Origin: Candidatus Nealsoniibacteriota bacterium
Lineage (GTDB): Bacteria; Patescibacteriota; Minisyncoccia; Minisyncoccales; PWPS01
NCBI GenBank assembly: GCA_003561025.1
Contig: PWII01000074.1
Coordinates: 1-35,687, forward strand
DNA length: 35,687 nucleotides
Direction of reading: 5' to 3'
The stretch's first letter is position 1, and each line of letters begins with the position of its first letter. The notes below the pieces were generated by a model. That model was given only the letters and a program-made list of their open reading frames with translations, was not told the DNA's origin and searched no databases. Positions 1 through 7,520 of the stretch are shown piece after piece. Position numbers and translations under genes: made by a program.

Positions 1-26
1 AAGGCAAAAAAAGAAAGAGTAAAAAT

Positions 27-54
27 TTGACTTTTATTTTTTTTTATGTAACAT
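27..54 (+). promoter_or_regulatory. Putative sigma70-type promoter of the str operon
   Basis: TTGACT at 27-32 is followed after 16 nt by TAACAT at 49-54, with TG directly before the -10. The inferred start point is near 61, giving a leader of about 90 nt before rpsL. The short frame at 1-30 ending in TGA could be the tail of an upstream gene, but it is too short to identify. The -10 matches only four of six consensus bases, so this is a moderate call. Confidence 0.5.
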
Positions 55-60
55 ATCAAA

Positions 61-95
61 GCAGAGGTCTGGAAGACCTTTGTGGTTTGTTTTTT
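61..95 (+). terminator. Leader hairpin with T-run: attenuator or upstream terminator
   Basis: Bases 61-70 can pair with 74-83 as a 10-bp stem, including three G-U pairs, around a GGA loop. A T-rich stretch follows at 86-95. If the promoter at 27-54 is real, the stem sits at the extreme 5' end of the transcript and could attenuate or stabilise the mRNA. Otherwise it would be the terminator of a gene upstream of the window. Confidence 0.5.
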
Positions 96-109
96 ATCTT
101 AAGATAAAA
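92..109. repeat. 18-bp perfect palindrome in the rpsL leader
   Basis: TTTTATCTTAAGATAAAA is self-complementary over all 18 bases with no loop, which suits a dimeric protein binding site better than an RNA hairpin. It lies between the leader hairpin and rpsL. A shorter palindrome, AGATATATCT, lies at 124-133. The function is unknown. Confidence 0.55.
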
Positions 110-151
110 TTCAAAAGAAGAAGAGATATATCTAACAAACTTTTAAAATAG

Positions 152-562
152 ATGCCGACAATAAATCAATTAATAAAAAAAGGAAGAAAGAAAGTCAAAG
201 TGAAGGATAAATCACCTGCACTTTCCTTTGGTTTTAATAATGTAAAGAATAAGAAATCTCAATACCCTTCTCCATTTAAGAGGGGTGTCTGTATTAAGGT
301 AACTACAACCACTCCCAAGAAACCTAATTCCGCACTCAGAAAGGTTGCCAGAGTGAGAGTCTCTAATGGGTCAGAAGTGACGGCCTATATTCCTGGAGAG
401 GGGCACAAACTACAAGAGCATTCGGTTGTCATTATAAGAGGAGGTAGAGTAAAGGATCTTCCGGGAGTGAGATATCATGTTGTGAGAGGTACTCTTGATA
501 CTACGGGAGTTGAAGGGAGAAAGAGGGCACGTAGTAAATACGGTACAAAAAAAGCAAAATAA
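152..562 (+). CDS. rpsL: 30S ribosomal protein S12
   Basis: S12 lies at the decoding centre of the small subunit and monitors codon-anticodon pairing. The protein has 136 residues, against 124 in E. coli. The family core TTTPKKPNSALRKVARV and the loop GGRVKDLPGVRYHVVRG are both intact, including the lysines whose mutation gives streptomycin resistance and the conserved Asp after the second one. The extra length is an insertion of about a dozen residues around 25-42, before the KRGVC motif, which I recall from other CPR S12 proteins. It opens the str operon; the start has no Shine-Dalgarno sequence. Identification is secure. Confidence 0.98.
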   Translation: MPTINQLIKKGRKKVKVKDKSPALSFGFNNVKNKKSQYPSPFKRGVCIKVTTTTPKKPNSALRKVARVRVSNGSEVTAYIPGEGHKLQEHSVVIIRGGRVKDLPGVRYHVVRGTLDTTGVEGRKRARSKYGTKKAK

Positions 563-580
563 AAGAGATAGTCAAAAGCT

Positions 581-1060
581 ATGTTTGAAATTGAAAGAAA
601 AAAATCATATAAAATTCAAAATATTAACCCGGACCCAAAGTACGGAAGTGTTATTGTTTCTAAATTTATCAACCAGATTATGCGGAAAGGCAAGAAGGGA
701 GTTGCGAGAAGAGTGCTCTATGACGCTTTTGACATTTTAAAAGAGCGACACAAAAAAGAGCCGATTGATGTATTTGAGGAAGCGATTCAAAATGTCTCTC
801 CGGACATGGAGGTTAGATCTAAAAGAGTAGGAGGCGCAACTTATCAAGTTCCAATGAAAGTAAACAAGAAGCGTGCAACAAGTCTTTCAATGAGATGGAT
901 TGTTAGTGCGGCGAAAAAGAAGAAAGGAAAACCAATGAAAGAAAATCTTGCAGAGGAGCTCTTTAGTGCTTCTAAAAATGAAGGAGAGGCGATTAAAAAG
1001 AAAGAGACAATGCATAAGATGGCAAAGGCGAATAAAGCCTTCTCTTATCTTGCTAAATAG
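581..1060 (+). CDS. rpsG: 30S ribosomal protein S7
   Basis: S7 nucleates assembly of the 30S head by binding the 3' major domain of 16S rRNA, and it lines the exit site. The 159-residue length fits the family. Diagnostic stretches are the segment ending KFINQIMRKGKKGVARRVLYDAF, the ENVSP-like IQNVSPDMEVRSKRVGGATYQVP and the RWIV segment near residue 108. It follows rpsL by 18 nt, as in most bacteria. No Shine-Dalgarno sequence precedes the ATG. A second, overlapping frame at 495-740 is only a shadow of rpsL and rpsG. Confidence 0.98.
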   Translation: MFEIERKKSYKIQNINPDPKYGSVIVSKFINQIMRKGKKGVARRVLYDAFDILKERHKKEPIDVFEEAIQNVSPDMEVRSKRVGGATYQVPMKVNKKRATSLSMRWIVSAAKKKKGKPMKENLAEELFSASKNEGEAIKKKETMHKMAKANKAFSYLAK

Positions 1061-1070
1061 TTAAATATAT

Positions 1071-2576
1071 ATGACCAGAGAATATCCTATAGAAAAATAT
1101 AGAAATATTGGGATTATTGCCCATATTGATGCCGGGAAGACGACTGTTACAGAGCGGATCTTATTTTATACCGGAATATCACACAAGATAGGTGAAACTC
1201 ATTCCGGAGAATCGATTATGGATTGGATGGAGCAAGAAAGAGAGAGAGGAATTACTATTACGTCGGCAGCAACTACCTGTTTTTGGACACCGACAAAGAT
1301 GGAAAAGAAGAAAGAGAATGAGTATAGAATAAATATTATAGATACCCCCGGACATATCGACTTTACCGCTGAAGTACAGAGGTCAATGCGTGTCTTAGAT
1401 GGTGCAGTCGTCATCTTTGATGGCGTTGCGGGAGTAGAGCCTCAGTCAGAGACTGTTTGGAGGCAAGCGGATAAATATAATGTCCCGAGGATATGTTTTA
1501 TAAATAAGATAGACAGAACCGGTGCGTCGTTTAAAGATTCACTGGACTCAATTAAAGAAAAGTTGACACCGGATGTTGTTCCGATGCAGATTCCGGTAGG
1601 AGAAGAAGAAAATTTTAAAGGAGTTGTAGATTTAATTACAAGAAAATTTATTCAATTTTCCGGCGATTATGGAGAGATAATTGAAGAAGGCGATGTTCCG
1701 GAAGAGATGAAGGATGAAGTGGAGAGATATAGAAATGAGATGGTTGAGAAAGTTGTAACAGAAGATGAGACTCTTTTTGATAGATATATGGAAGGAGAAG
1801 AGATAAGCGAGGACGATTTAAGAAGAGTGTTGCGTCAAGCTGTTTTGAAATATAAGGCGGTACCGCTATTTTGTGGAACGGCGCTAAAGAATAAAGGAGT
1901 GCAACCAGTGCTTGATGCAATCTGTCACTATTTTCCCGCCCCAACTGACCTCCCCTCTGTTATTGGAAAAAATCCCAAAACAGAAGAAGAGGATTCTCGT
2001 AAATTAAATGACGAAGAACCTTTTTCAGCTCTCGCTTTTAAGTTGGCAAACGACGCTTATGTCGGAAGCCTTACTTTTATTAGAGTCTATTCGGGAAAGC
2101 TTTCCAGTGGCTCTTACATATTAAATGTAAACAACGGAAAAAAAGAGAGAATAAGCCGAATTTTAAGAATGCATGCAGATCAGAGAGAAGAGCTAAAAGA
2201 GATATATTCCGGAGACATTGTTGCGGTGGTAGGTCTAAAAGAGACATCTACCGGACATACATTATCTGATGAAAATAGTCCTATTGTCCTAGAGGAGATA
2301 TCTTTTCCTGAGCCTGTTGTAGGAATCAGAGTAGAGCCCAAAACAAGAGAAGACCAAGAAAAGATGGGGCTTGCTCTAAGAAGACTGGCTGAAGAAGACC
2401 CTACATTCCGGGTTCAGGGTGATGTCGATACGGGAGAAACTATAATCTCCGGTATGGGAGAGATACACCTTGATATTATTGTAGATAGAATGAAGAGAGA
2501 ATTTAAGGTAGAAGCACAGGTAGGACAACCACAAGTAGCATACAAAGAGACTATAAGAAAGATGGCAGACGAATAA
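1071..2576 (+). CDS. fusA: Elongation factor G, N-terminal part (domains I to start of IV) ending at an in-frame TAA
   Basis: EF-G is the GTPase that translocates tRNA and mRNA on the ribosome. The P-loop AHIDAGKTT is at residues 17-25, and switch I (GITITSAATT), DTPGHIDF, NKID and the G5-like GTALKNKG follow. Domains II and III are recognisable, the latter around GMGEIHLDIIVDRMKREF. The reading frame stops at codon 502 (TAA at 2574-2576), just inside domain IV after the conserved AYKETIRK. The same frame then continues without any shift into the rest of EF-G (next entry). At the stop position the family usually has Glu, one base away (GAA to TAA). Domain I to III residues look intact, so the break seems recent, an error, or recoded. 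Confidence 0.9.
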   Translation: MTREYPIEKYRNIGIIAHIDAGKTTVTERILFYTGISHKIGETHSGESIMDWMEQERERGITITSAATTCFWTPTKMEKKKENEYRINIIDTPGHIDFTAEVQRSMRVLDGAVVIFDGVAGVEPQSETVWRQADKYNVPRICFINKIDRTGASFKDSLDSIKEKLTPDVVPMQIPVGEEENFKGVVDLITRKFIQFSGDYGEIIEEGDVPEEMKDEVERYRNEMVEKVVTEDETLFDRYMEGEEISEDDLRRVLRQAVLKYKAVPLFCGTALKNKGVQPVLDAICHYFPAPTDLPSVIGKNPKTEEEDSRKLNDEEPFSALAFKLANDAYVGSLTFIRVYSGKLSSGSYILNVNNGKKERISRILRMHADQREELKEIYSGDIVAVVGLKETSTGHTLSDENSPIVLEEISFPEPVVGIRVEPKTREDQEKMGLALRRLAEEDPTFRVQGDVDTGETIISGMGEIHLDIIVDRMKREFKVEAQVGQPQVAYKETIRKMADE

Positions 2577-3188
2577 GGAAAGTATATCAAGCAGAGTGGA
2601 GGGAGAGGGCAGTATGGACATGTAAAATTAAGGATTGATCCGTTGCCTGCAGATAGTGAAAAGAGACTAGAATTTGTCGATGAGATTAAGGGAGGTGTGA
2701 TTCCGCAGGAATATATTCCTGCAGTTGAGAAAGGGATTGAGGAGGTGATGGATGAAGGTGTCTTAGCCGGATATCCTATTGTAAATATCCGTGCTGCACT
2801 TTATGACGGATCGTATCACGAAGTATATTCTTCAAAGATGGCATTTAAGATTGCTGGAGCGATGGGCTTTAAAGAAGCCTACAGAAAAGCTGACCCAGTA
2901 CTACTTGAGCCATTTATGAGAGTTGAGGTAATTATTCCTCCTGAGTATCTTGGAGATGTAGTGGGAGATATCTCTTCTAGAAGAGGAGAGGTGGAAGCGA
3001 CAGAAGAGACCAAAGGGAAGAGAGCTCAAAAGGTTATTAAGGCGAAAGTTCCTCTTGCAGAGATGTTTGGGTATGTTACTACCCTTCGCTCACTTACCAA
3101 GGGAAGAGGGAACTATACGATGGAATTTGACAGTTACAAAGAGGTTCCTTATAATATCGCCCAGACATTAATTGAAAAAGGAAATTAA
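2577..3188 (+). pseudogene. fusA: Elongation factor G, C-terminal part (domains IV and V), in frame after the internal stop
   Basis: Directly after the TAA the frame reads GKYIKQSGGRGQYGHVKL, the canonical EF-G domain IV sequence, and runs to a normal stop at 3186-3188. Later landmarks are IKGGVIPQEYIPAVEKG, LAGYPIVNIRAALYDGSYHEV with the domain IV tip histidine, VLLEPFMRVEV, and LAEMFGYVTTLRSLTKGRG of domain V. No frameshift or deletion is visible. If it is made separately, the first possible start is a TTG at 2643, with no Shine-Dalgarno sequence, and that product would lack the beginning of domain IV. I cannot tell whether this is a true nonsense allele, a base-calling error, readthrough or a split gene. 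Confidence 0.8.
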
Positions 3189-3199
3189 AAAAACCATTT

Positions 3200-3233
3200 T
3201 TACACTATTGAATTTTTAAAAAAAATAGTGTAA
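3200..3233. repeat. 10-bp perfect inverted repeat overlapping the tuf promoter
   Basis: TTACACTATT at 3200-3209 is the exact reverse complement of AATAGTGTAA at 3224-3233, with a 14-nt A/T-rich spacer. The arms overlap both promoter hexamers of tuf. There is no T-run after it, so it is not a typical terminator for fusA. It may be an operator or a fold in read-through mRNA. Confidence 0.6.
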
Positions 3234-3236
3234 TAT
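3208..3236 (+). promoter_or_regulatory. Putative promoter of tuf
   Basis: TTGAAT at 3208-3213 and TAATAT at 3231-3236 are separated by 17 nt. The inferred start near 3243 gives a 44-nt leader to the tuf ATG. It lies in the 98-nt fusA-tuf spacer, one of the longer gaps in the cluster, so EF-Tu can probably be made independently of the str operon. Confidence 0.6.
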
Positions 3237-3286
3237 AGCAAGGCGTAAAAGTATTAATCATTAATTAGGTTTAAAACCAAAAAAAT

Positions 3287-4483
3287 ATGGCTAAAGAAGT
3301 ATTTGAAAGAGGGAAACCTCATCTCAACGTGGGAACAGTCGGTCATGTTGACCATGGTAAAACGACTCTTACCGCGGCAATTATAAATGTTCTTCACTTA
3401 AAAGGATTGCTTGATAAAAAGACGAGTGTTGCTGATATCGATTCTGCTCCAGAAGAGAAAGCGAGAGGACTTACTATCTCCATCTCTCATAGAGAATATC
3501 AGACAGAGAATCGTCACTATGCACATATTGATTGTCCCGGACATGCTGATTATGTAAAAAATATGATTACCGGTGCGGCACAGATGGACGGAGGAATCTT
3601 GGTTGTTTCTGCAACTGATGGACCGATGCCACAGACAAGAGAACATATCTTGCTTGCAAGACAAGTTGGACTTCCTTCACTTGTAGTATTTTTAAATAAG
3701 ACTGATATGGTTGATGATGAAGAGATGATTGAGCTCGTAGAATCAGAAATAAGAGAACTTCTTACCAAGTATGAGTTTCCCGGAGACGAGATACCGATTA
3801 TCAGAGGTTCTGCTCTTAAAGCTCTCGAAGCGTCATCCGTAGACGATGCGGCAGTAGAGCCGATAACAAAGCTACTTGAAGCGATGGATAGCTATATCCC
3901 AGAGCCTGAAAGAGATGTCGATAAACCATTTCTTATGGCGGTTGAAGATGTCTTTTCTATTGAAGGAAGAGGAACAGTTGCGACCGGAAGAATTGAGAGA
4001 GGGGTCGTAAATGCGGGAGAAGAGGTAGAAATTGTCGGTCTTCGTGACACAACAAAGACTACAATCGTTAGTATTGAAATGTTTAATAAGAGCCTAGATA
4101 AAGGAATGGCGGGAGACAATGCGGGACTTCTACTTAGAGGAACCAAGAAGGATGATATAGAGAGAGGACAGGTCCTTGCAAAGAAAGGATCCATTACACC
4201 GCATACGGAATTTGAAGCAGAAGTCTATATCTTGGGCAAAGAAGAAGGCGGAAGACATACACCATTCTTTAAAGGTTATAAGCCTCAATTCTATATGAGA
4301 ACAACCGATGTTACCGGAGAGGTTGAACTTCCTGAAGGAACAGAGATGGTGATGCCGGGAGACACCGCTAAATTGACAGTAAAATTAATTGCACCAATCG
4401 CTCTGGAAGAACAGCAAAGATTTGCTATTCGTGAAGGTGGAAGAACTGTAGGTGCGGGCGTTGTGGGTAAAATTATTAAGTAG
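3287..4483 (+). CDS. tuf: Elongation factor Tu
   Basis: EF-Tu delivers aminoacyl-tRNA to the ribosomal A site as a GTP complex. The length of 398 residues is normal. G1 is GHVDHGKT at residues 19-26, G3 is DCPGHAD with the catalytic histidine, and G4 is NKTD. The effector region reads RGLTISISHREYQ where most bacteria have RGITINTAHVEYE, a mild divergence that keeps the essential threonine. Domains 2 and 3 follow with the usual VFSIEGRGTVATGRIERG and FKGYKPQFYMRTTDVTG. It probably has its own promoter in the preceding spacer and continues into rpsJ after 4 nt. Confidence 0.98.
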   Translation: MAKEVFERGKPHLNVGTVGHVDHGKTTLTAAIINVLHLKGLLDKKTSVADIDSAPEEKARGLTISISHREYQTENRHYAHIDCPGHADYVKNMITGAAQMDGGILVVSATDGPMPQTREHILLARQVGLPSLVVFLNKTDMVDDEEMIELVESEIRELLTKYEFPGDEIPIIRGSALKALEASSVDDAAVEPITKLLEAMDSYIPEPERDVDKPFLMAVEDVFSIEGRGTVATGRIERGVVNAGEEVEIVGLRDTTKTTIVSIEMFNKSLDKGMAGDNAGLLLRGTKKDDIERGQVLAKKGSITPHTEFEAEVYILGKEEGGRHTPFFKGYKPQFYMRTTDVTGEVELPEGTEMVMPGDTAKLTVKLIAPIALEEQQRFAIREGGRTVGAGVVGKIIK

Positions 4484-4487
4484 ATAG

Positions 4488-4811
4488 ATGCCAAAAGAAA
4501 AGGAAGCAAAATCAAGAATTAGAATTCGTCTTCGTGCTTATGACCATAAGGTTATTGATGCGAGTGCAAAGCAGATTATTGATACGGCTATCAGATATGG
4601 AAGTGATATCTTGGGGCCGACACCCCTTCCCACGGAGATAAAAAAGTATACTGTTAATCGCTCTACCTTTGTTCATAATAAATCAAAGGAAGGGTACGAG
4701 ATAAGAATACATAAGAGAATTATAGACATTCTTAATCCCGGAGCAAAAGTCCTTGATGCGTTGAGAAACCTTACACTTCCAACGGGAGTTAATATCGAGA
4801 TAAAGATGTAA
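4488..4811 (+). CDS. rpsJ: 30S ribosomal protein S10
   Basis: S10 is a tertiary binder in the 30S head; in other bacteria it also partners NusB in antitermination. At 107 residues it is close to the usual 103. The segments RIRLRAYDHKVIDASAKQI, the GPTPLPTE motif and the C-terminal ALRNLTLPTGVNIEIKM are diagnostic. The gene starts only 4 nt after tuf, so it should share the tuf transcript. It is separated from rplC by 92 nt holding a strong hairpin, unlike the tight rpsJ-rplC junction of many genomes. Confidence 0.97.
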   Translation: MPKEKEAKSRIRIRLRAYDHKVIDASAKQIIDTAIRYGSDILGPTPLPTEIKKYTVNRSTFVHNKSKEGYEIRIHKRIIDILNPGAKVLDALRNLTLPTGVNIEIKM

Positions 4812-4858
4812 ACTTAATTGAAAGGCAAGGATTAGCGTATTTGGTTTCCAAGTTTTGT

Positions 4859-4882
4859 AATATCGAGGGGAACCTCGATATT
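4859..4882 (+). terminator. Perfect 10-bp hairpin with GGAA tetraloop between rpsJ and rplC
   Basis: AATATCGAGG at 4859-4868 pairs perfectly with CCTCGATATT at 4873-4882 around GGAA, a stable GNRA-class tetraloop. The downstream sequence (TAGCTTTG) is not a clean U-tract, so full termination is doubtful. An attenuator, an RNA processing site or an r-protein binding site are alternatives. The rest of the 4812-4903 spacer shows no gene. Confidence 0.6.
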
Positions 4883-4903
4883 TAGCTTTGAAAATAAGAA
4901 AAA

Positions 4904-5500
4904 ATGAATTTTATAATCGGAAAAAAATTAGGAATGAGACAGATTTTTGATGAAAAAGGAAAGGCATTTCCGGTGACTTTGGTTGAGGCGGGCCCTTGTG
5001 ATATAACGCAGATAAAGACAGAAGAAAGTGACGGTTATGACGGTATTCAGCTGGGGTTTGAAAAGATTAAGGAGAGTAAAGTAAAAAAACCTCTCAAAAA
5101 AAAGCCGTATCGTCACTTGAAAGAGGTTAAAGGAAAGTTTGAATCTTCTTTGGGCGACAAGATCTCCGTAGAGATTTTTAATCCCGGCGATAAGGTTCGT
5201 GTGAGAGGAATATCAAAAGGAAAAGGATTTGCAGGAGTAATGAAAAGATGGAATTTTTCCGGTGCGGGAACCTCTTCTCACGGAACAAAGCATAATGACA
5301 GAAAGGGAGGCTCTATCGGTTCTATGTATCCTCAAAGAGTGATGAAGGGAAAAAAGATGGCTGGAAGAATGGGAGCAAACAGCGTTACGGTAAAGAATCT
5401 TGAAATTGTAGATATCGACAAAGAGAAAGATATTATTGCGATTTGTGGAGCTCTTCCCGGAAAAAAGGGAGGGATAGTAATTATTGAAAAGATATGTTAA
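4904..5500 (+). CDS. rplC: 50S ribosomal protein L3
   Basis: L3 is an early assembly protein that binds the 3' end region of 23S rRNA and reaches toward the peptidyl transferase centre. The N-terminus MNFIIGKKLGMRQIFDEKG matches the family start, fixing the ATG. The segment VRGISKGKGFAGVMKRWNF and the SHGTKHNDRKGGSIGS loop are diagnostic. At 198 residues it is slightly shorter than the usual 205-215. It overlaps rplD by 7 nt, so the two are probably translationally coupled. No Shine-Dalgarno sequence is seen. Confidence 0.97.
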   Translation: MNFIIGKKLGMRQIFDEKGKAFPVTLVEAGPCDITQIKTEESDGYDGIQLGFEKIKESKVKKPLKKKPYRHLKEVKGKFESSLGDKISVEIFNPGDKVRVRGISKGKGFAGVMKRWNFSGAGTSSHGTKHNDRKGGSIGSMYPQRVMKGKKMAGRMGANSVTVKNLEIVDIDKEKDIIAICGALPGKKGGIVIIEKIC

Positions 5501-6123
5501 AAGCGACTTTATACAACATGAAAGGAGAAAAAGAGAAGGAGATTGATATTCCCGAAAGTCTTTTTGGAGTTAATTTAAATCAAAATCTTCTCTACCAGGT
5601 CGTTAGAACACAAAGTTTAATCAGAAGGCAAAATTCTGCACACACCAAGGATCGTTCTGCAGTTAGAGGTGGCGGAAGAAAGCCTTGGAGACAGAAGGGA
5701 ACAGGAAGAGCAAGACACGGCTCTAATAGGTCACCTATCTGGAAAGGGGGAGGAGTTACTTTTGGGCCTGATGCTGAGCGAAATTATAAGAAGAAGATTA
5801 ACAAAAAAGTAAAAAGAAAAGCTCTTGCGATGGTTCTTTCTGCCAAAAAGGAGAAGGATATGATTGTATTTGTTTCTGACTTAGAGCTAAAAGAGCCAAA
5901 AACGAAAGTTATTCAAGAATTTTTAAAGAATTTTGAGCTTGAAAAAAGTACCCTCTTTGTTTTACCTAAAATGGAAGAGAACTTGATTCTTGCAACACGC
6001 AATTTGCAAAATATATCTACTATTCAGGCGAAGGATATAAATTCATTAGACCTTCTATCATATAGAAATCTTGTTATTTCAGAAGATGCGGTAGCGGTTA
6101 TTAAAGAAAATTTTAAATTATAA
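5494..6123 (+). CDS. rplD: 50S ribosomal protein L4
   Basis: L4 has a globular domain on the ribosome surface and a long loop that lines the exit tunnel. The loop is clear at about residues 45-95, with QNSAHTKDRSAVRGGGRKPW, QKGTGRARHGSNRSP and WKGGGVTFGP. The 209-residue length is normal. In E. coli this protein represses the S10 operon by binding its leader. Here the only obvious structured spacer nearby is the hairpin at 4859-4882, upstream of rplC rather than rpsJ, so any link is speculative. The start overlaps the end of rplC. Confidence 0.97.
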   Translation: MLKATLYNMKGEKEKEIDIPESLFGVNLNQNLLYQVVRTQSLIRRQNSAHTKDRSAVRGGGRKPWRQKGTGRARHGSNRSPIWKGGGVTFGPDAERNYKKKINKKVKRKALAMVLSAKKEKDMIVFVSDLELKEPKTKVIQEFLKNFELEKSTLFVLPKMEENLILATRNLQNISTIQAKDINSLDLLSYRNLVISEDAVAVIKENFKL

Positions 6124-6128
6124 AGAAG

Positions 6129-6407
6129 ATGAGGAAATATATACTTACAAAACCGCATATAAGTGAAAAAGCTACTTTGCTGGCAGAAAAGGATTTTTAC
6201 ATCTTTAAAGTTGGAAAAAGTGCAAATAAGAGAGAGATTAAGGATGAGGTGAAGAAGAAGTATAAGGTAGATGTATTAAGCGTAAATATAGTTAATATTC
6301 CTTCCAAAAAAAAGAGAGTAGGAAGAACGGAAGGAACAAAAAAAGGATACAAAAAAGCGATTGTTAAGGTAAAAAAAGGACAGAGTATTGATTTGACCTT
6401 AGTATAA
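6129..6407 (+). CDS. rplW: 50S ribosomal protein L23
   Basis: L23 sits at the tunnel exit and is the docking site for trigger factor and SRP. The start LTKPHISEKATLLAE, the middle KREIKDEVKKKYKVDVLSVN and the basic loop KKKRVGRTEGTKKGYKKAIV identify it. Its 92 residues fit the short bacterial form. It follows rplD by 5 nt in canonical order. The stop is in the same frame as the next gene, rplB, only three codons upstream of that gene's ATG. Confidence 0.96.
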   Translation: MRKYILTKPHISEKATLLAEKDFYIFKVGKSANKREIKDEVKKKYKVDVLSVNIVNIPSKKKRVGRTEGTKKGYKKAIVKVKKGQSIDLTLV

Positions 6408-6416
6408 ATTTGTGTT

Positions 6417-7190
6417 ATGAATACGAAGAGAAAAAAGAAATTAACTACCCCGATTAAGAAAAAGGCCGGAAGGTCCAATCAGGGTAAAATAACTGTTAGG
6501 CACAGAGGTGGAGGTGTAAAGCGCCTTTATCGCAAGGTTAGTTTTGGCCAAGAAATGCTAGAAAGCAGAGCAAAAGTGATTGCTATTGAGTATGACCCAA
6601 ACAGAAGTGCTGATATTGCTCTTATTGAGCTTGAAAATAGAGAAAAGAGATATATTCTTGCGCCACAAAAGATAAAGGTAGGGGATGAGATTATTACAAG
6701 CGAGAAAGCTCCGATTAGCCCCGGAAACAGAATGCAACTTAAAAATATTCCGGTTGGAACGTCTGTCTATAATATTGCTGTTCATCCTGATGGAAAAGGT
6801 ATACTTATAAGAAGTGCAGGAGCATCCGGATCCATTCTTGCTCACGAAGGAAATATGACTAATATCAGAATGCCTTCAAGAGAGATTAGAAGAGTTGTAA
6901 ATAGATGCTTTGCGAGCGTTGGAGAGGTGTCTTGCCCCGAGCATCGTTATAAAAAGATAAAAAAGGCAGGGACAGCAAGAAAGATGGGACGAAGACCTGT
7001 TGTAAGGGGATCGGCTATGAATCCCGTAGATCATCCTCATGGAGGAGGGGAAGGAAAGGCTCCTATTGGAATGCCTTCACCAAAGACTCCTTGGGGAAAG
7101 ATTGCAAGAGGAGTAAAAACAAGAAAAAGAAAACAGACCGACAGATATATATTAAAGAGAGCAAGTAAGAAAAAAAGAGGAAAGAAATAA
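6417..7190 (+). CDS. rplB: 50S ribosomal protein L2 with a short N-terminus
   Basis: L2 is a core 50S protein at the subunit interface, needed for peptidyl transferase activity. The motifs GRSNQGKITVRHRGGGVKRL and the C-terminal AMNPVDHPHGGGEGKAPIG, with the essential histidine, are intact. The protein has 257 residues against about 273-277 in most bacteria. About 20 N-terminal residues, normally before the KKxGRNNQG motif, are missing. The rplW stop lies in frame just upstream (6405-6407), so no longer start is possible and the short form is genuine for this sequence. Confidence 0.97.
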   Translation: MNTKRKKKLTTPIKKKAGRSNQGKITVRHRGGGVKRLYRKVSFGQEMLESRAKVIAIEYDPNRSADIALIELENREKRYILAPQKIKVGDEIITSEKAPISPGNRMQLKNIPVGTSVYNIAVHPDGKGILIRSAGASGSILAHEGNMTNIRMPSREIRRVVNRCFASVGEVSCPEHRYKKIKKAGTARKMGRRPVVRGSAMNPVDHPHGGGEGKAPIGMPSPKTPWGKIARGVKTRKRKQTDRYILKRASKKKRGKK

Positions 7191-7208
7191 AAAGTTATTA
7201 ATAACAAT

Positions 7209-7493
7209 ATGTCAAGAAGTTCAAAAAAAGGACCATATATTGATGAAAAGCTGATTAAGAAGATAGCAGACCTTAAGGCAGGAGAAAAAAAGGTGATTAA
7301 GACATGGTCGAGAAGAGCGACTATTTCTCCGGAGATGATAGGATACACTTTTGGCGTATATAATGGAAAAGAGCATATAAATGTCTATGTAACAGAAGAG
7401 ATGGTCGGTCATCTGCTCGGTGAATTTTCCCCTTCCAAGAAGTTTGTTAAGCATGGAGGGAAGATGCAGCGTGACATGGAAAAGAAAAAATAA
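7209..7493 (+). CDS. rpsS: 30S ribosomal protein S19
   Basis: S19 forms a complex with S13 in the 30S head and contacts the A-site tRNA. The protein of 94 residues begins MSRSSKKGPYIDEKLIKKI, as is typical. It contains the conserved IKTWSRRATISPEMIGYTFGVYNGKEH and the C-terminal HLLGEFSPSKKFVKHGG. It lies between rplB and rplV in canonical order. The ATG follows an A/T-rich spacer without a Shine-Dalgarno sequence. Confidence 0.97.
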   Translation: MSRSSKKGPYIDEKLIKKIADLKAGEKKVIKTWSRRATISPEMIGYTFGVYNGKEHINVYVTEEMVGHLLGEFSPSKKFVKHGGKMQRDMEKKK

Positions 7494-7520
7494 GTAGATA
7501 AAATTATAAGATAGTAGATT

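Noticed and set aside
495..740. 81-residue plus-strand frame over the rpsL-rpsG junction
   Set aside because: It overlaps two certain genes in another frame and has no family features.
2577..2642. Frameshift or deletion as the cause of the fusA break
   Set aside because: The downstream sequence continues in the same frame with no missing residues; only the stop codon is out of place.
4888..4917. TTGAAA, 18 nt, TATAAT spanning the rplC start
   Set aside because: The -10 lies inside the rplC coding sequence at codons for conserved Phe-Ile-Ile, so it looks like a chance match and would not transcribe the rplC start.
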